A program made the position numbers and the translations under genes. A stretch of DNA of 64,000 bases. It comes from Variovorax paradoxus (GTDB taxonomy: Bacteria; Pseudomonadota; Gammaproteobacteria; Burkholderiales; Burkholderiaceae_C). Below are positions 1 through 8,060 of this stretch, one piece after another (position 1 is the stretch's first letter; each line of letters starts with the position of its first letter). The stretch is taken from assembly GCF_018614955.1 (NCBI RefSeq), contig NZ_JAGGNV010000034.1, positions 1 to 64,000 on the forward strand. Reading direction: 5' to 3'. The notes below the pieces were generated by a model, which saw nothing but the letters and a program-made list of their open reading frames with translations, had not been told where the DNA came from and made no database searches.

Positions 1-67
1 AGCTCATGTACAGCTCGCCCTGGATCGCCGTATCCTCACGTTGTGGGACTGCTTGAGTTGTCGACAT
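1..67 (-). CDS. Partial CDS, possible IS110-type transposase N-terminus
   Basis: The gene starts at ATG 65-67 on the minus strand and runs off the left edge, so only 22 codons are visible (they begin MSTTQAVPQREDT and include GELYM). A strong ribosome binding site, AAAGGAG, lies about 6 bases before the start, which makes this a real translation start. The GELYM-type beginning resembles the first residues of some IS110-family transposases as I remember them, but 22 residues cannot prove a family. The neighbours (DUF2726 gene, broken ATPase gene) fit a mobile or decayed region. Confidence 0.4.
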   Translation of the reverse strand, partial: MSTTQAVPQREDTAIQGELYMS

Positions 68-407
68 TTCCATCTCCTTTGCCAAGAAGTTAAGGAAATC
101 CCGTTGTAGCTAAACGGGCCTCGCTCTGGTAGTCCCACATAGCATCTAACGTTTGCGGACAGTCGCCGCCGTGTTGCGGGCTGGCTCATTTGCGCCACAA
201 GCGGACCAAAAAACTGCACTGAAGTGACGTCTCGGTAGTAGCCCTGCGCTCTCGATGTGCGCGGGTCAATCTTGCACGCGGGCGCAGCCAACTAACTTTG
301 CGCGCAATAGCCTTAAGCCCATTCCCGGGAGGTGCATAAACCATGAGCGATCCCCATCCGATCGCGCAAACCTCAATCCGCCACGCGCCATCAAAGCTGT
401 TGCAAAT
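68..407. other. Gene-free stretch
   Basis: No convincing gene is seen. It holds the leader of the left-edge minus-strand gene, with its ribosome binding site just beyond position 67, and the downstream end of the DUF2726 gene. Base composition looks less GC-rich than the core genes to the right. The short open frames here have no recognisable family content. Confidence 0.5.
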
Positions 408-1292
408 TTAGGCACCGGTCGGACTTTGAGCGAACACTGGCGCAAGAACCTCTCGAATCAGTTGCGCAAATGCCGCCTGTGTTGTTTCCTTCTGCTCAAA
501 GGCACGCACCCGCAGTAGCTTGATGCCAGCGGCGGAGCAGATCTCGTCCTTCATGCGGTCACGGCTGATCGCTTCAGCCGTGTCGTGAAACGTGCTATCG
601 AGTTCAAAGAAATGCAATGGTCGATAGTCTTGCGCGGGATCAACAGCGACGCAGTCGAACTGGGCTCGAAAGAAGAAGCTTTTCGCCGCGTTTGAAATTC
701 GTGATTCGAGCACAGGGTAGTCCAGTGCAACACTCATTGCCAAGTTCGGGCAAGGCAGCAGTTTGGGGACGGTTTCGAGCATGGCCAAATAGAAAGACCG
801 CTCCTGAGCAGACTTGAAGATCGACGTGACATGCTGAATCGGCTCTGCCCTAGGTGCTGCCGTCACCGCCTTGATGTTCAAAGCGCTCCTGCGGGCGTCT
901 GCCAGTTCCTCCGGCCTCTCCTGCTGAAGGCGCACAAGCAGATCGCGTGCTAGGGGGATGTCATTGGCCCACTCGGATGCCACACCCGACAGGCTCGTGT
1001 CTTTGACTTCGTACATCGCCTGAAGCTTGATCTCGATTACTGGCCGCCAGAAGGACTCCTTGAAGCTCCGACGCTTCGATGCGATCAGCATCGAGATGTG
1101 GCGGGTGGTCTTGACCTGTTCTGAGGCTGGCAGACCTCGCAGATGGCCGACGAACTCGGCTTCGAACAGTTGAGTCACCTGTTGCAGAACCGGATCCTGG
1201 CCCAGAAGGTTCCTATGGAGATAGAGCTGCTCGGAAAGGCCGTCCCATTCTTTGGCAAAGAGCATTTGAAAAAGCCGCTCGCGATCAAGCAT
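408..1292 (-). CDS. DUF2726 domain protein
   Basis: A 294-residue protein. The C-terminal half (about residues 165-285) looks like DUF2726, a restriction-endonuclease-like fold. It has an FDCVAVD strand, an HFFELDSTFHD segment, RDRMKDE and then AAGIKLLRV, which is the D / E-x-D / RD-x-x-KD order of that family. The N-terminal half has no motif I recognise. The exact biochemical role of DUF2726 proteins is not established; nuclease-like activity is an inference from the fold. There is no signal peptide or membrane segment. It stands alone on the minus strand in the accessory segment left of glmS, and codon use looks less GC3-biased than the core genes. Confidence 0.7.
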   Translation of the reverse strand: MLDRERLFQMLFAKEWDGLSEQLYLHRNLLGQDPVLQQVTQLFEAEFVGHLRGLPASEQVKTTRHISMLIASKRRSFKESFWRPVIEIKLQAMYEVKDTSLSGVASEWANDIPLARDLLVRLQQERPEELADARRSALNIKAVTAAPRAEPIQHVTSIFKSAQERSFYLAMLETVPKLLPCPNLAMSVALDYPVLESRISNAAKSFFFRAQFDCVAVDPAQDYRPLHFFELDSTFHDTAEAISRDRMKDEICSAAGIKLLRVRAFEQKETTQAAFAQLIREVLAPVFAQSPTGA

Positions 1293-1641
1293 GGGTTGTC
1301 CGAATTTGTTCAGGGTGTGGGAGCATCGCGCCGCCGGCGTGCAATCGCGTCCGCGGGACGTGTTCTGCAGACCATTCCTGGCACGGTCAGCAATCCGCCA
1401 CTTTGCAGAATCCTTCCCTTGTTGCTCTCAATGGCTGCCCCACTCTTAAGCTGCAAGCCTCGCACAGGGAACTTGGCAGCGTTAGCACTCTCCCGAGGAG
1501 ACAGGATGGAAGACTGCAAGCTGGTACTCTACGGACATTCATGCCGCCCTACGATGCTGTGAGCACACGGAACGAGTATTTGGCCGGTGGGCACGGCGGC
1601 ATCCCGTTACATTAATGGTTGCAATGCCTCTAGGAGTTCCC
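1293..1641. other. Gene-free stretch before the broken ATPase gene
   Basis: About 350 bases between two gene starts that face apart. Small open frames exist on both strands but none carries a recognisable family or a good ribosome binding site. An AGGAG motif at about 1631-1635 belongs to the ATPase gene that follows. Promoters for both neighbours must lie here, but I cannot place them with confidence. Confidence 0.4.
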
Positions 1642-2806
1642 GTGAGTACCTCAGATTCGTCGTTCGCTGCGATGCCTTTGCGCGTTCGCGATGTTTTTGT
1701 GCCTGGCGGATTTCCCAAGCATACGTATCAGTCTCGCAAGCAGTATGGCATCGAAGAAAAGCTTATTGATGCGCTCGACCGGCTAAATAAGTTCATTGCT
1801 GTGGCGGGCCCAACCAAGAGCGGAAAAACGGTACTCGTCAGAAAGGTGGTGTCGCCCGAGTCTCGCGTTTGGCTCGAGGGCGGGCATGTGAACAGCGTGC
1901 AAGATGCATGGGCGCGATTCCTACTCAAACAGTGAAATCTGAGGGATCGCTGCAGGAAGAGTTGTCTGCTGGCGACCTGGACGTCGGCTTCCGGCCGGCC
2001 GGCGTCGGCGCCGGGGTCAAAGTTCAAATATCGGCGAAGGAATCTTCCTCGCGCAACAGCGCTGAAACATTTGCGACATCCTCGGCGAAAGCGGCAGTCG
2101 ACGCGCTTGTTGCCAAGCAGAAAGTGTTGATCATTGACGACTTCCACTACTTGGAGCCTCAACTGCAGTCAGAGCTGATCCGCGCGCTGAAGCCGGCGGT
2201 TTTCGAGGGTCTACAAGTCGTCCTCATCCTGATCCCTCACCGAATGCACCAAGCTGCAAGTGCTGAAATGGACGTCGATGGCCGAACCGTCACGATCCAG
2301 ATCCCAGATTGGCAGAGCGAAGAACTTTTTTCGATTGGAGAAACCGGCTTTAACACACTACGCGTGTCGCATCTACCGTCAATGCTCCACGCGTTGGTTG
2401 GAGAGTGCTTTGGCAGTCCGAAAGCATTTCGCCAGAAGCTTTCAAGGCACTGAGGAAGGGGCCTGAGCGAACAAACCGAAAACCGCGAGAGTTGACCGCG
2501 GGTGGGACGTGCGACACGTATGAGGCGGTTCTCCTTGCGCTTCATGAGCTTGGGGGAGTCACGCCAGTTGACTGGACGAAGTTGCGCCGGGCACTTCAAC
2601 AATTGCTGAATGAGGTGCCACAGCAGCACGAGGTGACTCGCGCCCTGGAAAACATGGATGAGATCGCCAAGAACAGAGAAGGCGAGCCGGTAATCGACTA
2701 TGAGAACGGAGAACTTCACCTTGTCGACCCATTCTTCCGCTACTACATCAAATGGCATGGCGGAATTCTGGCGGGATCTAAAGGAGATGCGAACAGCAGT
2801 ACCTGA
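1642..2806 (+). pseudogene. Frameshifted P-loop ATPase
   Basis: One ATPase gene is split over three reading frames. Piece 1 (GTG 1642, AGGAG upstream, to a stop at 1935) carries the Walker A motif GPTKSGKT. Piece 2 (to a stop at 2453) carries a Walker B motif, VLIIDDFHYL. Piece 3 (about 2430-2806) continues into a helical C-terminal part ending near LVDPFFRYYIKW, the style of winged-helix ends in archaeal-type ATPases. Each shift behaves like the loss of one base, near 1925-1932 and near 2430-2450. The pieces are collinear, so the gene is most simply a decayed copy; a sequencing error at both sites is the alternative. The original role is unknown. Confidence 0.7.
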
Positions 2807-3182
2807 CAGGTTTACTCGATCTGCTCGGTCAAGGACAAGCCCGCCCGATCCAGCCTGCGGTCAGCCAGCGATGGCGTAACGCCAGCCCTCAGCGCTCGCA
2901 TTGCTTCGCCCACTACTCACGATGAGCAGGCGTAGAGCCTTAGCAAGTCGAAGTTCCGCAAGCAGTCTAGAGCGGCAGTCTGAGCGTTCTACGCGTTTGC
3001 CCCCGGAACACGTCTGACCTGGTTTCCCTGGGGGGCGATCCATTTTTTGACGCAAGGAGCAACAACCCAGTTTTCTTAGCCAAAAATGACCACAACTCAT
3101 TTTTCCTTGCAAATCTGGGGGTCCTCACAGGGAGAAGATGACCACAACTTTAGGAAACCTACGACAGCCTGGGCGTCGCAAC
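2807..3182. other. Gene-free stretch between broken ATPase gene and glmS
   Basis: About 375 bases without a gene. The left part (to about 3000) has nothing recognisable. The right part carries nested inverted repeats and a repeated 12-mer, described separately, that end about 33 bases from the glmS stop. This is the region where Tn7-type elements insert in many bacteria. Confidence 0.5.
3052..3149. repeat. Nested inverted repeat and repeated ATGACCACAACT motif
   Basis: AAAAATGA (3082-3089) and TCATTTTT (3097-3104) form a perfect 8-base inverted repeat around CCACAAC. An outer pair, GCAAGGA (3052-3058) and TCCTTGC (3104-3110), nests around it. The motif ATGACCACAACT occurs at 3086-3097 and again at 3138-3149, 52 bases apart in the same orientation. 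Repeated sites next to one end of glmS suggest the end of a mobile element (transposase binding sites). The inner hairpin could also act as a weak terminator. The element type is not proven. Confidence 0.5.
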
Positions 3183-5063
3183 CTACTCCACCGTCACGCT
3201 CTTCGCCAGATTGCGCGGCTTGTCGACGTCCGTGCCGCGCGCGCAAGCGGTGTGATAAGCCAGCAGCTGCAGCGGCACGACGTGCAGCATCGGCGACAAC
3301 GCACCGTAGTGTTCGGGCATGCGGATCACGTGCAGGTCTTCGCCGCTCTCGATGCGGGTGTCGCCATCGGCCAGCACGTAGAGCACGCCGCCGCGCGCGC
3401 GCACTTCCTGCAGGTTGCTCTTGAGCTTTTCCAGCAGGGCATCGTTGGGCGCCACGGCCACCACCGGCATCTCGCTGGTGACCAGCGCGAGCGGTCCGTG
3501 CTTGAGTTCGCCGGCGGCATAGGCCTCGGCGTGGATGTAGGTCACTTCCTTGAGCTTGAGCGCGCCTTCGAGCGCGATAGGATAGTGCAGGCCGCGGCCG
3601 AGGAAGAGCGCGTTTTCCTTGCGCGCGAAGTCCTCGGCCCAGCTGATGATCTGCGGCTCCAGCGCCAGCACCGACTGCAGCGCCACCGGCATGTGGCGCA
3701 TCTCCTTCAGCAAGCGCGCCTCCTCTTCTTCACTGAGACGGCCCTTGGCTTGCGCGAGCGCAAGCGTCAGCAGGAAGAGGCCCGCCAGTTGCGCCGTGAA
3801 GGCCTTGGTGGAAGCCACGCCGATCTCGACCCCGGCACGCGTGATGTAGGCCAGCTTGCATTCGCGCACCATCGCGCTGGTCGCGACGTTGCAGATGGTG
3901 AGGGTCTGCTCCATGCCCAGTGAGCGCGCGTGCTTCAGCGCCGCCAGCGTGTCGGCGGTCTCGCCCGATTGGCTGATGGTGACGACCAGGGTCTTCGGGT
4001 CCGGCACGGAATCGCGGTAGCGGTACTCGCTCGCGATCTCGACCTGGGTCGGGATCTTCGCGATGCTTTCGAGCCAGTACTTGGCGGTGCAGCCGCTGTA
4101 GTAGCTGGTGCCGCAGGCCAGGATCAGCAGCTTGTCGATGTCCTGGAACACGCGCCAGGCGGCCGCGCCCGGCGCGCCGTCGCTGCCGGCGCCGTCGAAG
4201 AGTTCGGGCACGATGCCCTCGATGCCTTCGAGCGTGTCCGCGATCGCGCGCGGCTGCTCGAAGATTTCCTTCTGCATGTAGTGGCGGTACGGGCCCAGCT
4301 CCGCGGCGCCGCTGTGCGCGAGCACGGTGCGCACCGGCCGCGTGACCGGCTTGTGGGCGCGGTCGACGATCCAGTACTTGCCCGGCTGGATGTCGACCAC
4401 GTCGCCCTCTTCGAGGTAGACGATCTGGTCGGTCACGCCGGCCAGCGCCATCGCGTCGCTGGCAAGGAAGTTCTCGCCGTCCTCCTTGCCCGCACCGAGG
4501 ATCAGCGGCGAACCGGCGCGCGCACCGACCACGCGATGCGGCTCGTCGCGGCAGATCGCCGCGATCGCGTAGGCGCCCTGCAACTGCCGCACGCTGGTCT
4601 TGACGGCCTCGAACAGATCGCCGTCGTAGTGGCTGTCGATCAGGTGGGCGATGACTTCGGTATCGGTCTGGCTTGCGAACACATAGCCCTTGGCCTGCAG
4701 GGCCGCGCGCAGCGCCTCGTGGTTCTCGATGATGCCGTTGTGCACCAGCGCCACGCGGCCGGGTCGCGTGGCCTCCGCATCGGCGCCAGACCCGTGGCTG
4801 AAATGCGGATGCGCGTTGTGCACCGCCGGCGCGCCGTGCGTGGCCCAGCGCGTGTGGGCGATTCCGGTCGTGCCCTCGATGCGGTCGTCGCGCACCTGGG
4901 CCAGCAGGTCGGCCACGCGCGCGGTGGTGCGGGCGCGCTGCAGGCCCTTCGCATGCACGGCCACGCCGCAGGAGTCATAACCGCGATATTCGAGGCGCTG
5001 CAGGCCTTGCACGAGGACGGGAACGATGTTGCGGGCGGAAACGGCGCCGACGATGCCACACAT
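3183..5063 (-). CDS. glmS: Glutamine--fructose-6-phosphate aminotransferase (isomerizing)
   Basis: Makes glucosamine-6-phosphate from fructose-6-phosphate and glutamine, the first step toward UDP-GlcNAc for peptidoglycan and lipopolysaccharide. The start is set at the MCGIVGAV codon (5061-5063) because Cys2 must become the N-terminal nucleophile; an upstream in-frame ATG would bury it. The protein has 626 residues. The N-terminal glutaminase domain is followed by two SIS sugar isomerase domains (SQSGETADT and ACGTSYYSG are visible) and the typical end DKPRNLAKSVTVE. It faces away from the Lrp-type gene, and glmU lies beyond that gene, so two steps of one pathway are close but separately transcribed. 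Confidence 0.97.
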   Translation of the reverse strand: MCGIVGAVSARNIVPVLVQGLQRLEYRGYDSCGVAVHAKGLQRARTTARVADLLAQVRDDRIEGTTGIAHTRWATHGAPAVHNAHPHFSHGSGADAEATRPGRVALVHNGIIENHEALRAALQAKGYVFASQTDTEVIAHLIDSHYDGDLFEAVKTSVRQLQGAYAIAAICRDEPHRVVGARAGSPLILGAGKEDGENFLASDAMALAGVTDQIVYLEEGDVVDIQPGKYWIVDRAHKPVTRPVRTVLAHSGAAELGPYRHYMQKEIFEQPRAIADTLEGIEGIVPELFDGAGSDGAPGAAAWRVFQDIDKLLILACGTSYYSGCTAKYWLESIAKIPTQVEIASEYRYRDSVPDPKTLVVTISQSGETADTLAALKHARSLGMEQTLTICNVATSAMVRECKLAYITRAGVEIGVASTKAFTAQLAGLFLLTLALAQAKGRLSEEEEARLLKEMRHMPVALQSVLALEPQIISWAEDFARKENALFLGRGLHYPIALEGALKLKEVTYIHAEAYAAGELKHGPLALVTSEMPVVAVAPNDALLEKLKSNLQEVRARGGVLYVLADGDTRIESGEDLHVIRMPEHYGALSPMLHVVPLQLLAYHTACARGTDVDKPRNLAKSVTVE

Positions 5064-5127
5064 GAAGAAGCTCCTACGGATTGAAGTCGGGTGGGATCGT
5101 AGGCCTCTTGTCGCGCAACTGGGGATC

Positions 5128-5155
5128 AATATTCAGTTAAATTTGACCGAATATT
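5128..5155. promoter_or_regulatory. Inverted repeat AATATTC-N14-GAATATT, candidate Lrp-type operator
   Basis: Perfect 7-base arms, AATATTC (5128-5134) and GAATATT (5149-5155), are 21 bases apart centre to centre, two helical turns. The repeat lies in the AT-rich gap between glmS and the Lrp/AsnC gene and overlaps the proposed -35 box of the latter. Autoregulation through such sites is common in the Lrp family; binding here is inferred. Confidence 0.5.
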
Positions 5156-5172
5156 TCACAAGAAGCTACAAA
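5143..5172 (+). promoter_or_regulatory. Candidate sigma-70 promoter of the Lrp-type gene
   Basis: TTGACC (5143-5148) and TACAAA (5167-5172) with an 18-base spacer give a reasonable -35/-10 pair about 30 bases before the GTG start at 5202. The -35 box lies inside the inverted repeat described above, so repressor binding would block it. Confidence 0.4.
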
Positions 5173-5201
5173 CAAACTATTATTTCATTATCATCGTTGA
5201 T

Positions 5202-5684
5202 GTGAAATCAATCGACATAGATCAGATCGACCTCCAGCTTCTGGACGCCCTGCAACAAGACGCCTCCCAAAGCAACCAATCTCTCGCCGAGCGCTTCAAC
5301 ATCTCCGCGCCCACCTGCCTGCGGCGCGTGCGGCGGCTGCGCGTAGCGGGCTGGATCGAGCGCGAGGTCGCGATCTTGAGTACCGAGCGCGTCGGCGCAT
5401 TGCTCACCGCGGTGATCGAGGTCTCGCTGGACCGCCAGGACGCCGCTGCCCTCGACGCCTTCGAAGAGCGCATCACGCCGGACGACGCGGTGCAGCAGTG
5501 CTACCGGGTTTCGCCGGGACCGGATTTCGTGCTCATCGTCACCGTGCGCGACATGCCGGGCTACCAGGCGCTCGCGCAGCGCCTCTTCACCACGGATGCC
5601 AACGTTCGTAACGTGAAGGCTTTCTTCAGCCTGAAGCGCGCCAAGTTCTCGGCACGGGTGCCGCTGCCCCTCAGTCCTTCGTAG
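5202..5684 (+). CDS. Lrp/AsnC family transcriptional regulator
   Basis: A 160-residue protein starting with GTG. The N-terminal helix-turn-helix (about residues 8-65, IDLQLLDALQQDASQSNQ then LAERFNISAPTCLRRVRRL) is the classic Lrp/AsnC DNA-binding part. A RAM ligand-binding domain follows (about 75-150, with YRVSPGPDFVLIVTV). Proteins of this family sense amino acids or related small molecules and form dimers to octamers. It diverges from glmS and its 3' end overlaps the convergent glmU end by 14 bases. A role in controlling glmS is possible from position only; the effector is unknown. Confidence 0.92.
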   Translation: MKSIDIDQIDLQLLDALQQDASQSNQSLAERFNISAPTCLRRVRRLRVAGWIEREVAILSTERVGALLTAVIEVSLDRQDAAALDAFEERITPDDAVQQCYRVSPGPDFVLIVTVRDMPGYQALAQRLFTTDANVRNVKAFFSLKRAKFSARVPLPLSPS

Positions 5685-7107
5685 CTTTCCGGGGGCGCTG
5701 CCAGTTCGCGAAGCTGACCTGCCGCGCGCGCGCGACCGTCAGGGCGCCCGGCTCGGTGCTCTTGGTCACGGTCGAGCCGCCGCCCACGGTGCCGCCGGCG
5801 CCAATGGTGACGGGCGCCACCAGCACGCAGTTGCTGCCCACGTGTACGTCGTCGCCGATCACCGTGCGGTGCTTGTTGGCGCCGTCGTAGTTGGCCGTGA
5901 TGCTGCCGGCACCGTAATTGACGCGCGCACCGACCGTGGCGTCGCCCAGGTAGGCCAGGTGGTTGGCCTTGGCGCCGGCGGCCAGGGTCGAATTCTTCAC
6001 TTCGACGAAGTTGCCGATGTGCACTTCGGCGCCCAGACGAGCACCGGGCCGCAGCCGCGCGAAGGGGCCGATCCGTGAACCCTCGCCGACCGTCACGCCG
6101 GCCTTCTCGCCGTCGATGTGGGTGAAGGGATGGATCACCGCGCCGGTCTCGATGCGCGCATTGGCGATCACGCAGTTGGCGCCCACGCGCACGCCGGCGC
6201 CCAGCGACACCGCGCCCTCGAACACGCAGTTGACGTCGATCTCCACATCCGATTCGCACGCCAGGGTGCCGCGCAGGTCGAAGCGCGCCGGGTCGGCGAG
6301 CCGAACGCCCTGCGCCATCAGCGCATCGGCCTGGCGGAGCTGGTAGGCGCGTTCGAGCGCCGCGAGCTGCGCGGGGCTGTTGACGCCGGCCACCTGCAGC
6401 GCGTCGTCGGTGCGGTGCGCGACCACGGGCACGCCGTCGACGGTGGCGAAGCCGACCACGTCGGTCAGGTAGTACTCGCCTTGCGCGTTCTTGTTGTCCA
6501 GGCGCGCGAGCCAGGTCTTCAGCAACTGGGCGGGCACCGCCATCACGCCGCTGTAGATCTCGCGGATTGCGCGCTGCGCCTCGTTCGCGTCCTTCTCTTC
6601 GACGATCGCCAGGACTTCGCCCTCGCCGTCCTGGGCCGCAGGGGCGCGCACGATGCGGCCGTAGCCTGTCGGATCGTCGACCCGGATCGTGAGCAGCGCG
6701 AGCCGGCGCCCGCCGCTTTGCGCCACCAGCGCGCGCAGGGTGGCCTCGCCGATCAGCGGCACGTCGCCCGACAGCACCACCACCGTGCCGTCGTCGGGCA
6801 GGAGTGGCGCGGCCTGCTGCATCGCGTGGCCGGTGCCGAGCTGCGGCACCTGGCGCGCGAACAGGGGCACCCTGCCGCCCGCGCCGCTTTCGAGCGCGGC
6901 CTCGACGTCGGTCGCGCCGTGGCCCGTCACGACCACCACGTGGCGCGCGCCGATGCGCCGCACGGTGTCGACCACGTGCGCCACGAGTGCGCGCCCGCCC
7001 AATCGATGCAACACTTTGGGCAGGCTGCTCTTCATGCGCGTGCCTTTTCCGGCCGCCATGATGACGACGTCGACCGGTTCCTGGTTGTCCTGCGGAGTCT
7101 TGTTCAT
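5671..7107 (-). CDS. glmU: Bifunctional UDP-N-acetylglucosamine pyrophosphorylase / glucosamine-1-phosphate N-acetyltransferase
   Basis: Catalyses the last two steps to UDP-GlcNAc in the cytoplasm: acetylation of glucosamine-1-phosphate and transfer of uridylate. The start chosen is the ATG at 7105-7107, beginning MNKTPQDNQ just before the nucleotide-binding signature VIMAAGKGTRMKS; a longer frame upstream has no family content. At 478 residues it is slightly longer than the usual 450-460. The uridyltransferase domain fills about residues 12-250 and the left-handed beta-helix acetyltransferase domain the rest, with hexapeptide repeats and the KANHLAYLGDATVG segment. Its start codon overlaps that of the divergent lipoprotein gene. 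Confidence 0.96.
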   Translation of the reverse strand: MNKTPQDNQEPVDVVIMAAGKGTRMKSSLPKVLHRLGGRALVAHVVDTVRRIGARHVVVVTGHGATDVEAALESGAGGRVPLFARQVPQLGTGHAMQQAAPLLPDDGTVVVLSGDVPLIGEATLRALVAQSGGRRLALLTIRVDDPTGYGRIVRAPAAQDGEGEVLAIVEEKDANEAQRAIREIYSGVMAVPAQLLKTWLARLDNKNAQGEYYLTDVVGFATVDGVPVVAHRTDDALQVAGVNSPAQLAALERAYQLRQADALMAQGVRLADPARFDLRGTLACESDVEIDVNCVFEGAVSLGAGVRVGANCVIANARIETGAVIHPFTHIDGEKAGVTVGEGSRIGPFARLRPGARLGAEVHIGNFVEVKNSTLAAGAKANHLAYLGDATVGARVNYGAGSITANYDGANKHRTVIGDDVHVGSNCVLVAPVTIGAGGTVGGGSTVTKSTEPGALTVARARQVSFANWQRPRKATKD

Positions 7108-7996
7108 GCCTCTTTCCCGAATGCGGATGCGTTGCGCAAAGCTGGCGCGAATTATCGGCGTGCTGCTCGTCGCCTCCGCGCTGGCCGCCTGCAGCACCAT
7201 CAAGCTGGCCTACAACAACCTGCCCGAATTCAGCTACTGGTGGCTCGACGGCTACCTCGACTTCGACGGCGCGCAGACGCCCCGCGTGCGCGATGAGCTC
7301 GCGCAGCTCTTGGCCTGGCATCGCCAGAACGAGTTGCCGAAGATCGTCGCGCTGCTGCAGAAGGCCCAGGCCCTCGCGCCCGGCGACTTCACGCCGGCGC
7401 AGGCCTGCGAGATGGGCGATGAGGTCCGCGCGCGCATGGTGGCGGTGGCGGAGCATGCCGAGCCCGCCGGCGCCGATCTCGCCCTGAGCCTGGGCGAAGC
7501 GCAGTTGCAGCAGCTCGAGCGCAAGTACGCCAAGATCAATGCCGACTACCGCAAGGACTGGCTCGAACGCAGCCCCGCCCGCTGGCAGGAGAAGCGCTAC
7601 GAGCTGCTTCTGGATCGCAACGAGGACTTCTACGGCCGGCTCGATCCGTCCCAGCGCGAACTGCTGAGGCAGCAGGTGGCGCAGTCAGCGTTCGATCCGC
7701 GCTTCATCGACAGCCAGCGCAGGAGGCGCCAGCAGGAGACGCTTGCCCTGTTGCGCCGCTTCCAGGCCGAGAAGACGCCGCCGGCCGAAGCGCGCGCAGC
7801 GATCCATGCCTACGTGCAGCGCATCGCCGACCCGCCGCCCGGGCCGGCTCGCGACCGGCAACAGGCGCTGCTGCAGGAGGGCTGCCGCAACATGGCGGCG
7901 CTGCACGAGCGCACCAGCGCATCCCAGCGCGAGCAGGCGGCGCGGCGGCTCAAGGCCTACGAACGCGACCTGGTCGAGCTGATGGCCGCGCCGTGA
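7106..7996 (+). CDS. DUF6279-type lipoprotein
   Basis: A 296-residue protein with a short charged N-terminus, a hydrophobic stretch and a lipobox, LAAC (Cys near residue 29). It is therefore probably a lipid-anchored envelope protein. The segment after the Cys, with LAYNNLPEFSYWWLDGYLD, is typical of the family annotated as DUF6279; the rest is helical and rich in Arg, Gln and Glu. The function is unknown. ATG 7106 is chosen because GGAG (7094-7097) sits 8 bases before it; ATG 7121 is the alternative. The start codon shares two bases with the glmU start on the other strand, so each promoter must lie inside the other gene or the later start is used. Confidence 0.75.
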   Translation: MPLSRMRMRCAKLARIIGVLLVASALAACSTIKLAYNNLPEFSYWWLDGYLDFDGAQTPRVRDELAQLLAWHRQNELPKIVALLQKAQALAPGDFTPAQACEMGDEVRARMVAVAEHAEPAGADLALSLGEAQLQQLERKYAKINADYRKDWLERSPARWQEKRYELLLDRNEDFYGRLDPSQRELLRQQVAQSAFDPRFIDSQRRRRQQETLALLRRFQAEKTPPAEARAAIHAYVQRIADPPPGPARDRQQALLQEGCRNMAALHERTSASQREQAARRLKAYERDLVELMAAP

Positions 7997-8060
7997 TGGT
8001 TTGCCGCATCGGCCTATAGAACATTTGTTTACACTTGGGCGAGACCAACTGCGACCTTCC

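Noticed and set aside
4..291. 95-codon minus-strand frame at the left edge
   Set aside because: It is out of frame with the better supported start at 67, has no ribosome binding site and no family content.
5064..5129. Upstream in-frame extension of glmS
   Set aside because: The catalytic Cys must follow the initiator Met directly (MCGIVG), so the earlier ATG cannot be the functional start.
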